In this document: positions 22,601 to 33,199 of the stretch, piece after piece
How positions within the stretch are numbered: the stretch's first letter is position 1
How the letters are laid out: every line of letters begins with the position of its first letter
Origin: Rhynchopus euleeides
Taxonomy: Eukaryota; Euglenozoa; Diplonemea; Diplonemida; Diplonemidae
DNA length: 64,000 nt
Assembly: GCA_963210315.1 (NCBI GenBank)
Contig: OY723315.1
Span: 992,001 to 1,056,000, forward strand
Direction: 5' to 3'
The notes under the pieces: generated by a model
What the model was told of the DNA's origin: nothing
Database searches by the model: none
What the model saw: the letters and a program-made list of their open reading frames with translations, nothing else
Position numbers and translations under genes: made by a program

Positions 22601-25455
22601 GGTTCATGCTGGAGTACACGTGCAGCACAGAGGCAGCGACGCCGGTGCCGACAGGGGCTGTGGACAACACGACAGCTTACTACGCAGCGGGCCCGCCGTA
22701 TGTGAACGGGATCCGCTGGGAGCGGTACCCCGGGAGCGAGCGGTACGCCGACATTGTGCGGCTGGTGCAGCGGTTCGACGACGTCGACCTGGTGGAGGGG
22801 GACGACGTGATCGACGGCGGCGAGGGCGACGACGTGCTGCACGGGCAGCGCGGCGACGACGAGCTGCAGGGCGGTGCCGGGGACGACGAGGTGTTCGGTG
22901 AGATGGGGAGCGACGTGGTGCGTGGCGGAGAGGGTGCGGACGTGCTGCTCGGGGACATGGGGCACGTGGTGCGCGCCTTCACGGAGGCGGGGCTGCCGCG
23001 CGCCAACACGAAGACGGGGGCGTGGCACCGCGACGTGGTGCTGGAGGAGCACGCGCAGCTGACGGAGCAGTGGGTGGAGACATGGCACGACACGCACTTC
23101 TGGGCAGAGGATGCGGCGCGCCTGCTCCGGGCCGACCTGCTTGTGGCCCTCGGCGGGTACGAGGCGGATGGGGCAGCGAAGCTGATGTACGACAGCACGC
23201 GCGGCCCGTGGAAGACGGCCGTGGCCGGGCTGCGGCTGCTCGAGCAGGGCGGCGGGAACGACACGCTCGACGGCGAGGGCGGGGACGACGTGCTGTTCGG
23301 GCAGCGCGGGAACGACCTGATGTCCGGGGGCAGCGGGGACGACTTTGTGTACGGCGACCGGGTGTCGTCTGTGTACCACTACGACTCGTGCCTGCCGCTG
23401 GTGACAACGGTGGTGCGGACGCTGCCTGGCGTGGCGGCGGTGGACAGCGCAAAGGCGGGGGAGCCGGCGCGCGTGGCGGTGCCGGCGTTTGGCCATGTGG
23501 TGCACGTCCCGATGTGGCTGGAGGCGGAGCATTCTGGGCGTGCGGGGGCGATGCGCCCTGTGGACGACGCGGCGCTGGTGACGGTGATGCCGGAGAGCCT
23601 GGCGCACATGTTGGACGCGGTGGGGGCTGCGGACTGGCGCCTGGTGGCAGAGCCGGAGCAGCGCTGGCGGCCGTTCGTGGCGGCGGTGCCGGATGTGGCG
23701 CGCCACGCGGGCGTGGTGTTCGGGAACGACGACCTGGACGGCGGGGACGGGAACGACGTCGTGGTCGGGGACTCCGCGTTCCACCACGCGCTGGTGAACG
23801 TGAAGGTGGCGGCGCTGGATGAGATGCGGGAGCGGACGGCTGCACGCTGGGGCGAGGTGCAGTTCCGCCTTGCACGGCTGTCGGTGGATGTGGGTACGCT
23901 GGAGGCGCAGACGGGCGCCGACGGCGGTGTGGCGAACGTCAGCACCGGGAACGATCGGGTGCGCGGCGGGGCCGGGGACGACACGCTTGTCGGGGACCGC
24001 CTGGAGGCATTCACGGACGTGGTGTACCACACGCACTTCGGGTTCGACCAGCTGGAGGCGACTGTAAAGGGGCTGATGCGGGCGTACTTCGACTTCGAGG
24101 TGCTGGCGGTGGACCTGCACCACGCGCTGTTCGAGGCACACCACCGCGTCGTGGAGTCGCTGCTGTACGACTGGCGGAACCGCGAGGTGGGGGCGCCGGA
24201 GGTGCGCCTGGAGGTGTCGAACGACGAGATGCACGGCGGGGACGGGAACGACGTCGTCGTCGGGGACTCGCTGCTGGTGGTGTCGAAGGGGATGTTCCGG
24301 AACGCGACACACTCGGCGAACCACTTCACGGCGGTGGACGTGGGTGTGGCGCTGCCGGAGGGCCCGTTCAAGGAGCTGCTGAACACGCTGAAGTACGAGA
24401 TGCACCAGCACATCCGCAAGGACTACCACCTGTCGGACTACATCTCGGGGGGCAACCTGAAGCGCCGGTTTGTGTGGGACAGCCTGCCGCGCACGCGCTG
24501 GGGCTGCGACACGCTGCACGGCGATGCGGGCGACGACACGGTGCTCGGGGACTACGGGCTGGTGGTGGTCGCCACCTTCGAGGGGGCGCCGTTCCACCCC
24601 TCCACGGTGCACGGGCTGCGCAGCATCAACACGGCGCTGGCGGAGCACCTGGACTACGTCGAGGATGTGCTGCGGACGCGCCTCACTGCGCCGGCGCTGA
24701 AGTGGCGTGCGCAGGCGCTGCAGGACACGAGCTTCGACGCGTCGCTGGTGGGGATGCGGATGTACCACGACAAGGGATGGGGGGTGCGCGGCCACGACGA
24801 GCCGCACGCCGCCTCCCAGAGCGACGAGGTGTTCGGCGACGCGGGGGCGGACACCCTGTCGGGCGGCAACGCGGTGGCTGTCGTGCCCATGTGGCGCCCG
24901 ACGAACACGCTGGTCGACGCGGAGGAGGTGGAGCCGCGCCGGTCCTTCCTGTCGGCGCTGGACAGCCGCGAGTGGGCGCGCCTGCGTGAGTACGAGGTGC
25001 GTGACCGCACCTTCGACGGGGATGTGCTGTCGGGCGGTGCGGAAGCGGGCGAGCGCGACGTGTCGCTTGTGGAGGACCTGCAGCACGACCGCGTGACTGA
25101 CAAGGAGCGGTGGACGGACAGTGTGTACTACCGCCCGGCCTACCCTTACGTGGCAGGTGCCCTGCGCGACACGTACGTGCGCGCTGCCAACGGGACCTGC
25201 CTGAACGAGCTGCAGCGCGACGGCGTCATCGCCACGGCCGCCGTGCACACACACATCCCCTTCCCGGTGTACGGCTGGCACGGGCTCTTCGGGGTGGTGT
25301 GGGGCAGCGGCGGGGTGCACGAGCCGCAGTACTACCTCCACCACCACGACCATGTGAACGCTTGGAACAACGGGAACAACGCCGCCCATGATGGCAGCGA
25401 TGCCCACCCGTGCCTGCACCACCCCGACACCTGGGAGTGCCACAGGACATTCTGA
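4620..25455 (+). CDS. Giant secreted protein with EF-hand loop, Calx-beta-like repeats and RTX calcium-binding repeats (three frameshifts)
   Basis: One gene of about 20.8 kb and 6,940 codons without an obvious intron. ATG 4620 begins a signal peptide (MGRGTFVCAVLAAALFG, then ACs ending near residue 22). The first 3,000 residues are long degenerate Gly/Leu/Val/Asp-rich repeats. A canonical EF-hand loop sits at nt 13770-13805. Next come modules of the type GLGM..GILYS..VEVHL, then three Calx-beta-like units (16360-17430), then about two dozen blocks of GGxGxD nonapeptides, each ending near VFGDxG (19030-24860). The C-terminus is Tyr/His-rich with no membrane segment. The architecture resembles giant calcium-binding adhesins of planctomycetes and other bacteria. 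A secreted, calcium-stabilised surface or matrix protein is inferred. The reading frame changes near 9078, 12573 and 17716-17777. Whether these are assembly errors, real lesions or recoding is open. Codon use is extremely GC-rich with GGG, CTG and GTG favoured. Confidence 0.85.
9068..9090 (+). other. Frameshift point 1 in the giant gene
   Basis: Coding character moves from the frame of ATG 4620 to the next frame (+1) within GCAGCTGTGTGGCCGATG. The first frame stays open to 9281 but reads as arginine-rich shadow sequence. A missing TG in a TGTG run or one extra base would explain it. Confidence 0.7.
12564..12582 (+). other. Frameshift point 2 in the giant gene
   Basis: The second frame stops at 12577-12579, just after the run CACCGGGAGCTG. 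Coding continues in the frame one base lower. One G missing from the GGG run at 12571-12573 would explain it; CACCGGGG is common elsewhere in the gene. A homopolymer sequencing error is the simplest cause. Confidence 0.7.
13770..13805 (+). other. EF-hand calcium-binding loop inside the giant protein
   Basis: The twelve codons read DPNDDGKIRFSE, with D1, N3, D5, G6, I8 and E12 as in canonical EF-hands, followed by a helix-like stretch (IKSIIEKGSF). A lone EF-hand loop may also be of the dockerin or bacterial type. It adds a second calcium-binding motif to a protein with a large RTX array. Confidence 0.6.
16360..17430 (+). other. Three Calx-beta-like units in the giant protein
   Basis: Three units of about 110-125 residues share the pattern VTVSPAxVVF, then VTVTxV, then a short acidic turn and VEG or VDQG (around 16540, 16920 and 17290). 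This is the pattern of Calx-beta and related extracellular beta-sandwich domains that bind calcium at their edges. Confidence 0.55.
17716..17777 (+). repeat. Imperfect 31-bp tandem duplication causing frameshift 3
   Basis: Positions 17716-17746 and 17747-17777 both begin CCTACGTGGGGATGG and end GGTGGTGGTGAA, differing at three bases. Thirty-one bases is one more than ten codons, so the second copy throws the downstream RTX region into the next frame. The old frame stays open to 18632 but as low-quality shadow sequence. Confidence 0.85.
19030..24860 (+). repeat. RTX nonapeptide repeat array (coding)
   Basis: Dense GGxGxDxxx repeats encode a parallel beta-roll that binds calcium. Blocks recur every 60-75 codons and typically end in VFGDHG or VFGDYG before a short non-RTX spacer. 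The array is interrupted near 22200-22760 by a non-RTX segment, and becomes sparse after 23400, where longer spacers intervene. Confidence 0.85.
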
Positions 25456-26255
25456 GTGAAGTGAGGGAGCAGCAGCTGATCCCTTTGTCTGGCACCACCA
25501 GAGTTGTGTCGGCTGTGAATTCACACAGTGTGTGATGAGGTCATCCTGGCTGAATTTCGAAACTCAAGAAAGTAACCATGATGGGGTAAAGGGGAGGGGT
25601 GGCGCCGAGTGTTGTGGATGGGTGTGGTCACCGCACCCGTCACAGCACCGCGCCTTCTTCATTTTCCCCCACCCCACCTCCCCTCCTCTCCCTTCCCTTC
25701 CCTTCCCTTCCCACCCCATCCCATCCCCTCCTTATCCCCATCCCACCACCCCATCCTCAAAACTCAAAATTGCCCTGATTACACCCCTTATTCATGGGGT
25801 TTCTGGTCCATTCATTTTTCCTTGACCAATAGTGTGCGTGTGTAGTAGCACCTGGCGGTGCGGCATCGAAGTCCCACCGCTCTTGTCGCTACGTGTGGGC
25901 AGTCCCCGCATGCACCCTCCCCAACCCCTGGATCGGCTCCATATGGTGGGGTGGGTGCGGTGTGAGACATGTGCGTAAAGGGGCGCATTTGTGCCCCCCT
26001 GGTTGTTTTTTTTGCCTGCGTTTGTTATTTACGGTTTCTGCTGCATGTGTTTCCACCCAGGGTTGATATATGTCTTCTTGGTGCCTCTCCCGCTGCCACT
26101 GCTCAGGACCGCCACACGGCACAGAAGTGCGCCGGGTGTGCGGCCTGGCCTGGCAACCTGCACCTCGTTATATTTCACACATACAGGCAGTGTTTGGAGC
26201 AGACGTGATCTTCATACCTTCAGGGCAACAGGCCCTTTGTATCGGATAGGGTGAG

Positions 26256-26299
<44 letters not shown>

Positions 26300-27318
26300 A
26301 AGAGAGAGCGCACGAAATGATGATTTGTGTGTGTTCCGTTGTGCTGGTGACGGGTTGTCGCAGTCCATGACTAAAGTGGTACCCTCCAGCACGGCTGTGC
26401 TGCCCCGCACACATGGCTCAGCTTCTTGGCGAAGCGTCAGATTTTTATCCCGCCCGCCAATTATCGCATGTCATTTCCTTCCCATTCCCCGTTTTCCCAA
26501 TTTCCGCACCCCCGATTTCTTTTAGCACAGTTCTACTTCCTATTTCCGCACTCCAGCTGGATCGAGCGGTACCAGCAAGCCACACCACGATGCCGGGTTA
26601 CAATGGGGGCCTTTCTCCGTTATTGCGCGCACATGGGCTGGGCGTTTGTTGGCTTTGACTTGGGGCTGGGGTTGGCTTGAACCTGTTGCAAAGGAATGCA
26701 ACCACCCGTGTCTTGGCAAGCGAGGGGGGGAGGGTCGTCACCTTCCTCCCGATTAGGCACAGGCACGATCACATGCACATGCACGTCCCTGTGGCGTGTC
26801 TTTTTGCGTGCACATTTTGTTTTCCAGACGTCAGTTTCGTTTCGTTCAGTTTTTGTCAAAGCGGCGTGTGTCTGTCCCTCCCCCCCCTCCTGTCCTCCAC
26901 TTTCCCCTTCTCCTGTATGTCAGCTGCGTACCTGTACTTGAACAACCGGCACCTGGCCTGGTCGCCACAGTCTTCGGCGCAGCACCCCAGCGACGCACCC
27001 ACACAGACAGCGTGTTACATCTGCAGCGGCAAAAGCAAACGCTCTGCTGCCAATTGCGGATTCAGGCGCTGCCGTGTGGGTGCAGGCGGGGTGTGCCAGC
27101 TGTGCACCTGTGAAGCCAAGGTGTCGACGCAGCTCTGAGTACACACGGAAGGAACTGCCCTGTTCAGGGCGGCAGGAGGGTGTGTGTTGGTGGTTGGCCA
27201 CACCGCTTTGCGTTCCCCCCCGTTGCTGTTCTTGTTTCTGCCTTGTTGCCCTTCCCACTCCCCAGTGCCGTTGCCGTCTTGACGGCCGACCGAGGGCATC
27301 CCCCACTCACCTCACCCA
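25456..27318. other. Gene-poor interval with (GA)n microsatellite
   Basis: No convincing gene was seen. It includes C/T-rich runs (25660-25760) and a GA microsatellite at 26259-26294. A small cysteine-containing frame ends at 27138 (CYICSG, CQLCTC), but its upstream part is low complexity and I do not call it a gene. Confidence 0.5.
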
Positions 27319-27619
27319 CACGGTGGCCTGGTCAGACCCTGACCAGGTCAAAACCTGGTCAAATCTTGACCAGGTCATACCTGGTCATTGACCAGGTATG
27401 ACCTGGTCATGACCAGGTCATTTTCACCCATTTTAACCGGGGGGAACATGTTGAGTGGCCAAGCAGGGGGAACAATTCGCATGTTCCGGACTCTCTCCGG
27501 CCGTTGTGGAAAGTATGGGTCAAAAGGGTTCAACCATACCCCGAGTCGAGAAAGAAGTCGAAGCTTGAATCATGTTGGGCACAAGGGAAAAATGGTCAAA
27601 ATTGGCCCAAAATTACCAA
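27319..27619 (+). repeat. Left terminal inverted repeat of the 27-kb transposon
   Basis: Inverted match to 29238-29569. The outer 110 bases contain the CTGGTCATGACCAG-type subterminal repeats, whose number differs between arms (the right arm is about 30 bases longer). The inner 190 bases match almost base for base. Confidence 0.8.
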
Positions 27620-29142
27620 TAAAATATGCTGCAGTGCAGGGGGGTGGCGGGGTGGGGTCGGCGACGAAACTTGATGATCAGCAGCTTTCTGCCTTCTTCC
27701 GCTTCTTCACATTCTTCTCCTTCTTCCTCTTCTTCGGGATCTTCGTTGTTGTCGGCTTCACAGGCCAGTGCTGCCTTGCGTAACACGCCGTCCTTCGCAT
27801 CCTGGGTGTGGATCGGCGGCTGCTTGTCGCAGAGGCAATTACGGAGACCACGCGGTTTGTTGCAGGCAGCATCGCCAGTCAGTAACCAGCCATCGGAACA
27901 CTTGCCGAGCGAATCGATCGGGCCGACAGGGGTTACCCGACTGCTACCGAGAGTCCTGAGACGGTGCCGAAACGAATCGAAGTTTTTCATCCATACGGGA
28001 CCCGCTGTCATGCACTTCCCGCACAACGATATGACATTGTATTGCAAGAGGGTACACGAAGATTCTTGCGGGGTCGTTGCCGAAACTGGCGCGGGGGCAT
28101 AGTTTGCCAGCTCGAACACCATCAGGTCCCTCTCCCGGAAACGAGCAGATGTTGTCCTGGCCTGCGATTTCCTCTCCCCATTCTCCCTCTCGAACGCTTC
28201 GTCGGAGAGAGCGAATAGGTGGCAGTTCTGAGGATCCTGAGGGTCCTGAGGCATTCAAGGCAGGGCACTCCCTTCTCCATTCTTTTGCACTCTTTGAAAA
28301 GTGTCACAATCAGATGTGGTCAACCGTTACGGCACTGCCGATGGGACTCTCGTCCTCCTCGTCCTCGCTTGCATCGGGATGCTCGGGTTCAGCGGGTCCA
28401 GCGGGGTCAGCATCCTTGTCGTTGTCACTCACGGCGACGTTGAGGCACGCCCACTGGTCGGGCTTCTTTGTCACCACCGCCTGCCTCATCACCGCGTTCA
28501 CCAACTGGATGTCGATGGTCACGACACCCTGCCCCTGCGTTGCCTGTGGTGTTGCCCCCACCGCCACAATGAACGGATCCGGAATGTGAAACGTTCGGGC
28601 GTGCAGACCATTCGGAACCTCGCTCTTGTAGGGTAGGTCCCTCATGACCGATCCGTCGAGGACAGGTGGGTGCTCGTCGGGCACGTCAGCTCCCGGACCC
28701 TACGATGATCCGGTAGAAGAGGACGTCTGCTATCGAATGCCTCCCGATCTGCGTGATGGGGGGGGGTTCGGGATCAGTTGTTTTTCAGCTGCCTTCGAAG
28801 AAGTACTGCCCACAGCGCTTTGAGCGGTGGGCAACCTCTTCATATCGGTTCCCAGCACCTCATCCGAGCACCCCGCTTCCGTCAGCACCTCGTACTCAGA
28901 CGAGTTGTCGGCGCTCGTGAGGCGCTTCATGCCGCCTCCGACGCGCGTTGCCAGAGACACGCATGGAGTAGACTGCGGGCAGTGTCCTTCTTCTTGTCGG
29001 CCTCTTCACTCCGTGTCAGCTTCCTGCCCCACTCCTTGTCAAAGTGGGTGGTGCGATGGATTTTCAAACAGCGCCGCGAGGCTGCTGTGAAACAGCTCGA
29101 CGCCTTCTGCGTGGCCTGGGATAATGCAGACCTCCTCGACAT
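27613..29142 (-). pseudogene. Minus-strand open frames of unknown function inside the transposon
   Basis: Several minus-strand frames have protein-like composition. 28254-27613 starts with ATG and encodes 213 residues with Cys pairs (LCGKCM, CLCDKQ) and a Glu-rich stretch before a basic tail. 28684-28310 is open without an ATG and ends in an acidic segment. 28960-28730 and 29142-28927 overlap in different frames. Together they could be exons of one transposon gene or a decayed copy. I recognise no catalytic domain, and no DDE triad can be assigned. These are the best minus-strand coding candidates in the window, which supports their being part of an inserted element rather than host genes. 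Confidence 0.35.
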
Positions 29143-29237
29143 TTTTTTGGGATACCACCAGGGGGAGGGACCCGGTGTGAGGCACTTGAGTGCGTCCAGG
29201 TGGGCAGGGAACCTGGGCAGGGGGCCTCATTCCTTTT

Positions 29238-29569
29238 TGGTAATTTTGGGCCAATTTTGACCATTTTTCCCTTGTGCCCAACATGATTCAAGCTTCGACT
29301 TCTTTCTCGACTCGGGGTATGGTTGAACCCTTTTGACTCATACTTTCCACAACGGCTGGAGAGAGTCCGGAATATGCGAATTGTCCCCCCTGCTTGGCCA
29401 CTCAACATGTTCCCCCCGGTTAAAATGGGTGAAAATGACCTGGTCATGACCAGGTATGACATGGTCATGACCAGGTCATACCTGGTCATGACCAGGTCAG
29501 ATTTGGTCATGACCTGGTCAGATTTGGACCTGGTCAAAACCTGGTCAGTCAGCTGACCAGGCCACCGTG
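29238..29569 (-). repeat. Right terminal inverted repeat of the 27-kb transposon
   Basis: Inverted match to 27319-27619. Read on the minus strand it begins CACGGTGGCCTGGTCAG and carries more of the CTGGTCATGACCAG-type subterminal repeats than the left arm. Confidence 0.8.
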
Positions 29570-29996
29570 CATCACTCCATCACCCCTCACCCCCCCCACC
29601 CGTGCACTGCACGGTGCACACCCACTGCAGCGGTCGGACATGCTTTGAGGAGGTTGTTCTCCTTTGCCCGCTGCCATTTCATTTTCCAATTTCCTGCCAT
29701 CTTTTGCTTTCTGCAGAGCGTCTGTGTTCGCGGGCTGTTGGGTGGCAATGACTTTGCCCCCAGCAAGGGACATCAGCTGTGTGTGCACACTCGGGCGTCG
29801 TAGTTTCCCTGAGCATCCGTTTCGGGGGCTCAAGTGCGCCAGGGCAGGCAGACGCCACTGGCAGCGGTGAAGCCACAACAAGCACGTGTCGCCTCTCCCA
29901 CACCCCTCCTTGCCACGCCATTCGCCCCACCGTTGTGCCTTCCCTTCGCCCAGCCCTCGCCCCTCACACCCACCCTCCTCTGCAGGCTCTCTCAGG
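29570..29996 (+). promoter_or_regulatory. Upstream region and putative trans-splice acceptor of the NSUN2 gene
   Basis: The interval between the transposon and the next gene is C-rich towards its 3' end. The run before CTCCTCTGCAG is strongly pyrimidine, with AG at 29984-29985 and ATG at 29997. No other feature was seen. Confidence 0.45.
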
Positions 29997-32426
29997 ATGG
30001 GGTGGAACAAGCACAAGAAGAGGGGCCGTGGCGGCGGCGGGGGCGACAAGAAGAAGGGCAACGATGCCAGCAGCAAGCCCGCTGGTGGGGCAGGTGGTGA
30101 GTGGCGCTACAGCCACATGGATGAGTCGGGGATGCAGTGCGACCCCCTGGATGCATACTACGCGCTGCAGGACAAGGTGACGAATGCCGAGGAGTGGGCT
30201 GAGATTCTGAAGTCCTTCCGGACTGCCCTCCCGGTGACCTTCCGTGTCAACGACACCAACGAGCAGGAAACACTCGAGATTGTCGCCAAGGTTCGTGAGA
30301 TCCAGGAGAAGTGCAACCCCACCATGCCCGAGGGTGCGAAGCTCACCGAAGTGCCGTGGTTCCCCGGCGACGGGATCTGCTGGGAGGCCAAGGTGTCGAA
30401 GCGTGATCTCAGCAAGGGGGCCGACGGGATGAAAGCGCTCCACGAATTCCTCGTCACGGAGACGGACCGGGGGAACATCAACAGGCAGGAGGTGGTCAGC
30501 ATGATCCCGCCCCTTTTCCTCGACGTGCAGCCGCACCACCTCGTGCTGGACTGCTGCGCGGCTCCTGGGAGCAAAACCTCCCAGATCATGTCGGCGCTCT
30601 CCAGGCAGAGCAGCCCCGCCAACCCTGTGACGGGGTGTGTCATCGCGAACGACCTCGACTCCAAGAGGTGCGATGTGCTGGTGAAGCAGACGCACCGCCT
30701 CCGCGACCTCTATCCCAACACGATCATCACAAACCACAACGCGGCGCTGTACCCATTCCCCCATGTTCTGGAGGCAGGAGAGGGTGGTGCCCCGCATCTG
30801 AAGAGGGTTCAGTTCGACCGCATCCTGGCGGATGTTGTCTGCAGTGGTGACGGGACCTTCCGGAAGTCGCTGGACCTCTGGGGCAGGTGGACCCCTGCGC
30901 TGGGCAATGCGGTGCACCGCGCGCAGTGCCAGATCCTGCTGAGGTGCATGGATCTGGTGAAGGTCGGTGGGAGGATCGTCTACTCCACCTGCTCCATGAA
31001 CCCGGTGGAGGATGAGGCGGTGCTGAACCACTGCATGAAGACGTCGAAGCATGGGTTTAAGCTTGTGGACTGCTCGGGCCTCCTCCCGACCCTGCAGCGC
31101 ACCGCTGGGGTCAACGAGTGGACCGTCTGCAGCAAGGACATGCAGAAGAGCTACAAAAAGTGGAGCGATGTCCCGGAGGCGGAGGCGAAGAAGTACCACC
31201 TGACGGAGTCGCTCTTCCCCTCCGACGATGTGGCGCGGTTCGACCTGCAGCACTCCATGAGGTTCAAGCCGCACCTGCATGACACGGGCGGCTTCTTCGT
31301 TGCGGTTCTGGAGAAAACCGAGGAGGGGTTCCCCGACAACCTCGAGAAGACGTACCCCATCCCGACAGACGGGACGTCGTGGGAGGACATGGTGAAGGCG
31401 GGTGACAAGCGCATCAAGCAGAAGGCCTTGGAGTACAGCCTGTTCCGCATGACGGCGGAGGAGGCCAAGGTCGTGACTGACGCGCTCTCCCTGAAGGAGG
31501 ACTTCCCGAGCGACCATCTTTTCTGCAGGCGGACAGGGGGTGCGCTGCGGAAGGCCTACCTCTTCTCGCCGCTGGCGAAGAGCATCGTCGACTCCGCAAA
31601 CTACAAGGCAGGGGGTGGGGACTTCTGGCCCCCCCTCAAGGTGGTGGCTGGGGGGCTGCGGCTGGCCGAGAAGAACTCCGGCAACATGGGCCTGTTCCGC
31701 CCTTCGCAGGAGGCGACAGCGCTGCTCTGTAAGTACACCAAGGCAGACAAGCTGCAGGAGGTGCCCCGGTCTCTGCTGGAGGCCCTGCTGTCCGCATCGT
31801 CGCAGCCGTGGATGTACCAGCTTGCGGAGAATGAGTTTGAGCAGGGGGTGGCGAACCGGCTTTCCGACGGCACCTGCATCCTCAGGCTGAAGGACGACGC
31901 GCACCCGCACCGCGTCGTTTCCTGCGTGGTGCGCAAGTTCGGTTCTAAATTCCACCTCTGGGCTGACGCAACAGAGGTCGAGCGTCTCCGCGTGCTGATC
32001 GGCATGCCGATCGATGGTATGGCCTCGCCACACACAGGGGGTCCTGGGAAGGGTAGAGGGGCAGATCGCTTATGCTGTACGCATCTGGTGGGCGGTGTTC
32101 TTTTGGCCCCTCCTTTCCCATTGTAGGTTGGAATCACCTTTGTTGGGGCGGGTGGGGTATTGGAGTGGAACGCAATCCCCGTTTCTGGCGAAACAAAGCG
32201 CATATTTCGGTTTTGTTGCACGTTTTCCGGGCTGCTCGCTCTGAGTCACACCACCACCACCACCCCCTCGACAGACCTCCGCAAGAGCAAGAAGAAGCCT
32301 GAGGCCAAGGCAGAGGGCGAGGCGGAGGCCGGGGCGGAGGGTGAGGCCACAGGCGACAAGCCGGCCGACGCTGACGCGGCTGAAGGGGACGAGCCGGCAA
32401 CGAAGAAGCCTCGTAGCGAAGACTAG
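29997..32426 (+). CDS. NSUN2: NSUN2/Trm4-type tRNA (cytosine-5) methyltransferase, two exons
   Basis: SAM-dependent 5-methylcytosine transferase acting mainly on tRNA. Exons are 29997-32016 and 32275-32426, giving 723 residues. Residues 2-35 are basic and Gly-rich (MGWNKHKKRG). GNINRQEVVSMIPP and DCCAAPGSKTSQ (about 185-196) form the NSUN signature and SAM-binding motif I. DVVCSGDG has Cys282, and STCSMNPVEDEA has Cys332, which matches the catalytic TCS cysteine. The usual PC dipeptide at the first cysteine is VC here. The C-terminus encoded by exon 2 is Lys/Glu-rich, ends KKPRSED, and may act as a nuclear signal. The start was chosen as the first ATG after a TGCAG acceptor-like site. The family call is firm; NSUN2 rather than another NSUN member rests on the long C-terminal region and the N-terminal match. 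Confidence 0.92.
32017..32274 (+). other. Intron of the NSUN2 gene
   Basis: Donor GTATGG at 32017, acceptor CTCGACAG ending at 32274, 258 bp, phase 1. Splicing joins the frame ending GMPID to a Lys/Glu-rich tail and avoids a frame that otherwise runs to 32126 as low-complexity sequence. Confidence 0.75.
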
Positions 32427-33199
32427 TCTAGCCTTCCCGATCTCACCGCCTGCAGCAGCAGGCACCCCCCTTCACCCCGCCCCAATCCCCGCACTCCACT
32501 CCTATACAGCCGGGCCCACTTCTTGCGTGGCGGGGTTGGGCGTCGCCACGGCGTGTGTTTTTTTTTATTTCACTAGCATCCCATGGGGTCTGGCATTATC
32601 CTGATCAGAGAAAAAAACACACACACCCGTGAAATACGACAGCCCTCCGCCTGGGGCCCACTCCCCCACCCTTCACTTCCCAGGTCTAGTATAGTGGTTT
32701 GTCCCCCCGCCTCCGACCCTCCTGGTCAGCATCAGGGCCTGTGATATGTGTGTCTTGTGGGTGAGCAACGCAAATCAAGAATGTGTGGGCTCAGTAGGAG
32801 GTATTTCCGGTTGAGAGAGGGGAGGTGGGGGGGGGGGGGTGGTGAGGCGATGAGGGGGTGATATCACACACGCCTGCAGGATACGCGCGTTGCATTTATC
32901 TGCGGCAGAAAGAAGATGGGAGGTGTATGAAAGTTTTCTTAAACCCCCCCCCCCCCCCAGACTCCGGCAGTGCCTTCGATGGGTAAGCGAGCCCCCCACC
33001 CCCACCACCCCCACCAACGCCCTCTCTCAATTATGAACCCAAACCTGCATGCACTCACCTGTCATCCCCTCACCCCTCACCCCCCCCCTCCCTTTGCATA
33101 TCGAGTGAAGGGGAGGTCGGTAAGCTCCGGATTTTTCTTTTTCTTCTGCTTCACTACCTCCCCTCCCCCTCCCCCACCCCCATGCGTGCCTTGCGAGGC
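32427..33199 (+). other. Intergenic interval with dispersed element A copy
   Basis: No gene was seen. There are G/C homopolymers at 32826-32840 and 32945-32959. A diverged copy of element A lies at 33097-33158 (CATATCGAGTGAAGGGG to TTCACTACC), directly before the pyrimidine tract leading to the next gene. Confidence 0.5.
33097..33158 (+). repeat. Dispersed element A, copy 1 (diverged)
   Basis: Shares CGAGTGAAGGG at its start and CTTCTGCTTCACTACC at its end with the copies at 38854-38920 and 45449-45515. It is about 40 bases upstream of the next gene's start. Confidence 0.5.

Larger units (their letters stand above)
27319..29569. mobile_element. DNA transposon with roughly 300-bp terminal inverted repeats
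   Basis: The left end (27319-27619) and the right end (29238-29569) are inverted copies. Both termini start CACGGTGGCCTGGTCAG when read inward. Each arm then has several copies of a palindromic subterminal motif built on CTGGTCATGACCAG, followed by a well matched stretch ending at GGCCCAAAATTACCAA. A CA dinucleotide lies just outside both ends and may be the target duplication. The 1.6-kb interior has open frames on the minus strand but no transposase that I recognise, so the element is either non-autonomous or of an unfamiliar family. The outermost eight bases (CACGGTGG) are the same as those of the palindrome at 47041-47700. Confidence 0.8.

Noticed and set aside
19030-24860. RTX array as evidence of a bacterial RTX toxin with a type I secretion system
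   Set aside because: The protein has a eukaryotic-type N-terminal signal peptide, lies among intron-containing eukaryotic genes, and no acyltransferase, lipase or hydrolase domain and no transporter genes are nearby. RTX repeats alone do not make a toxin.
26677-27138. Small cysteine-rich gene
   Set aside because: Only the last 45 residues have cysteine pairs; the rest is low complexity, and no acceptor-like site precedes a suitable ATG.
32017-32126. Unspliced C-terminus of the NSUN2 gene
   Set aside because: The read-through tail is low quality, whereas splicing at GTATGG gives a charged tail with a nuclear-signal-like end.
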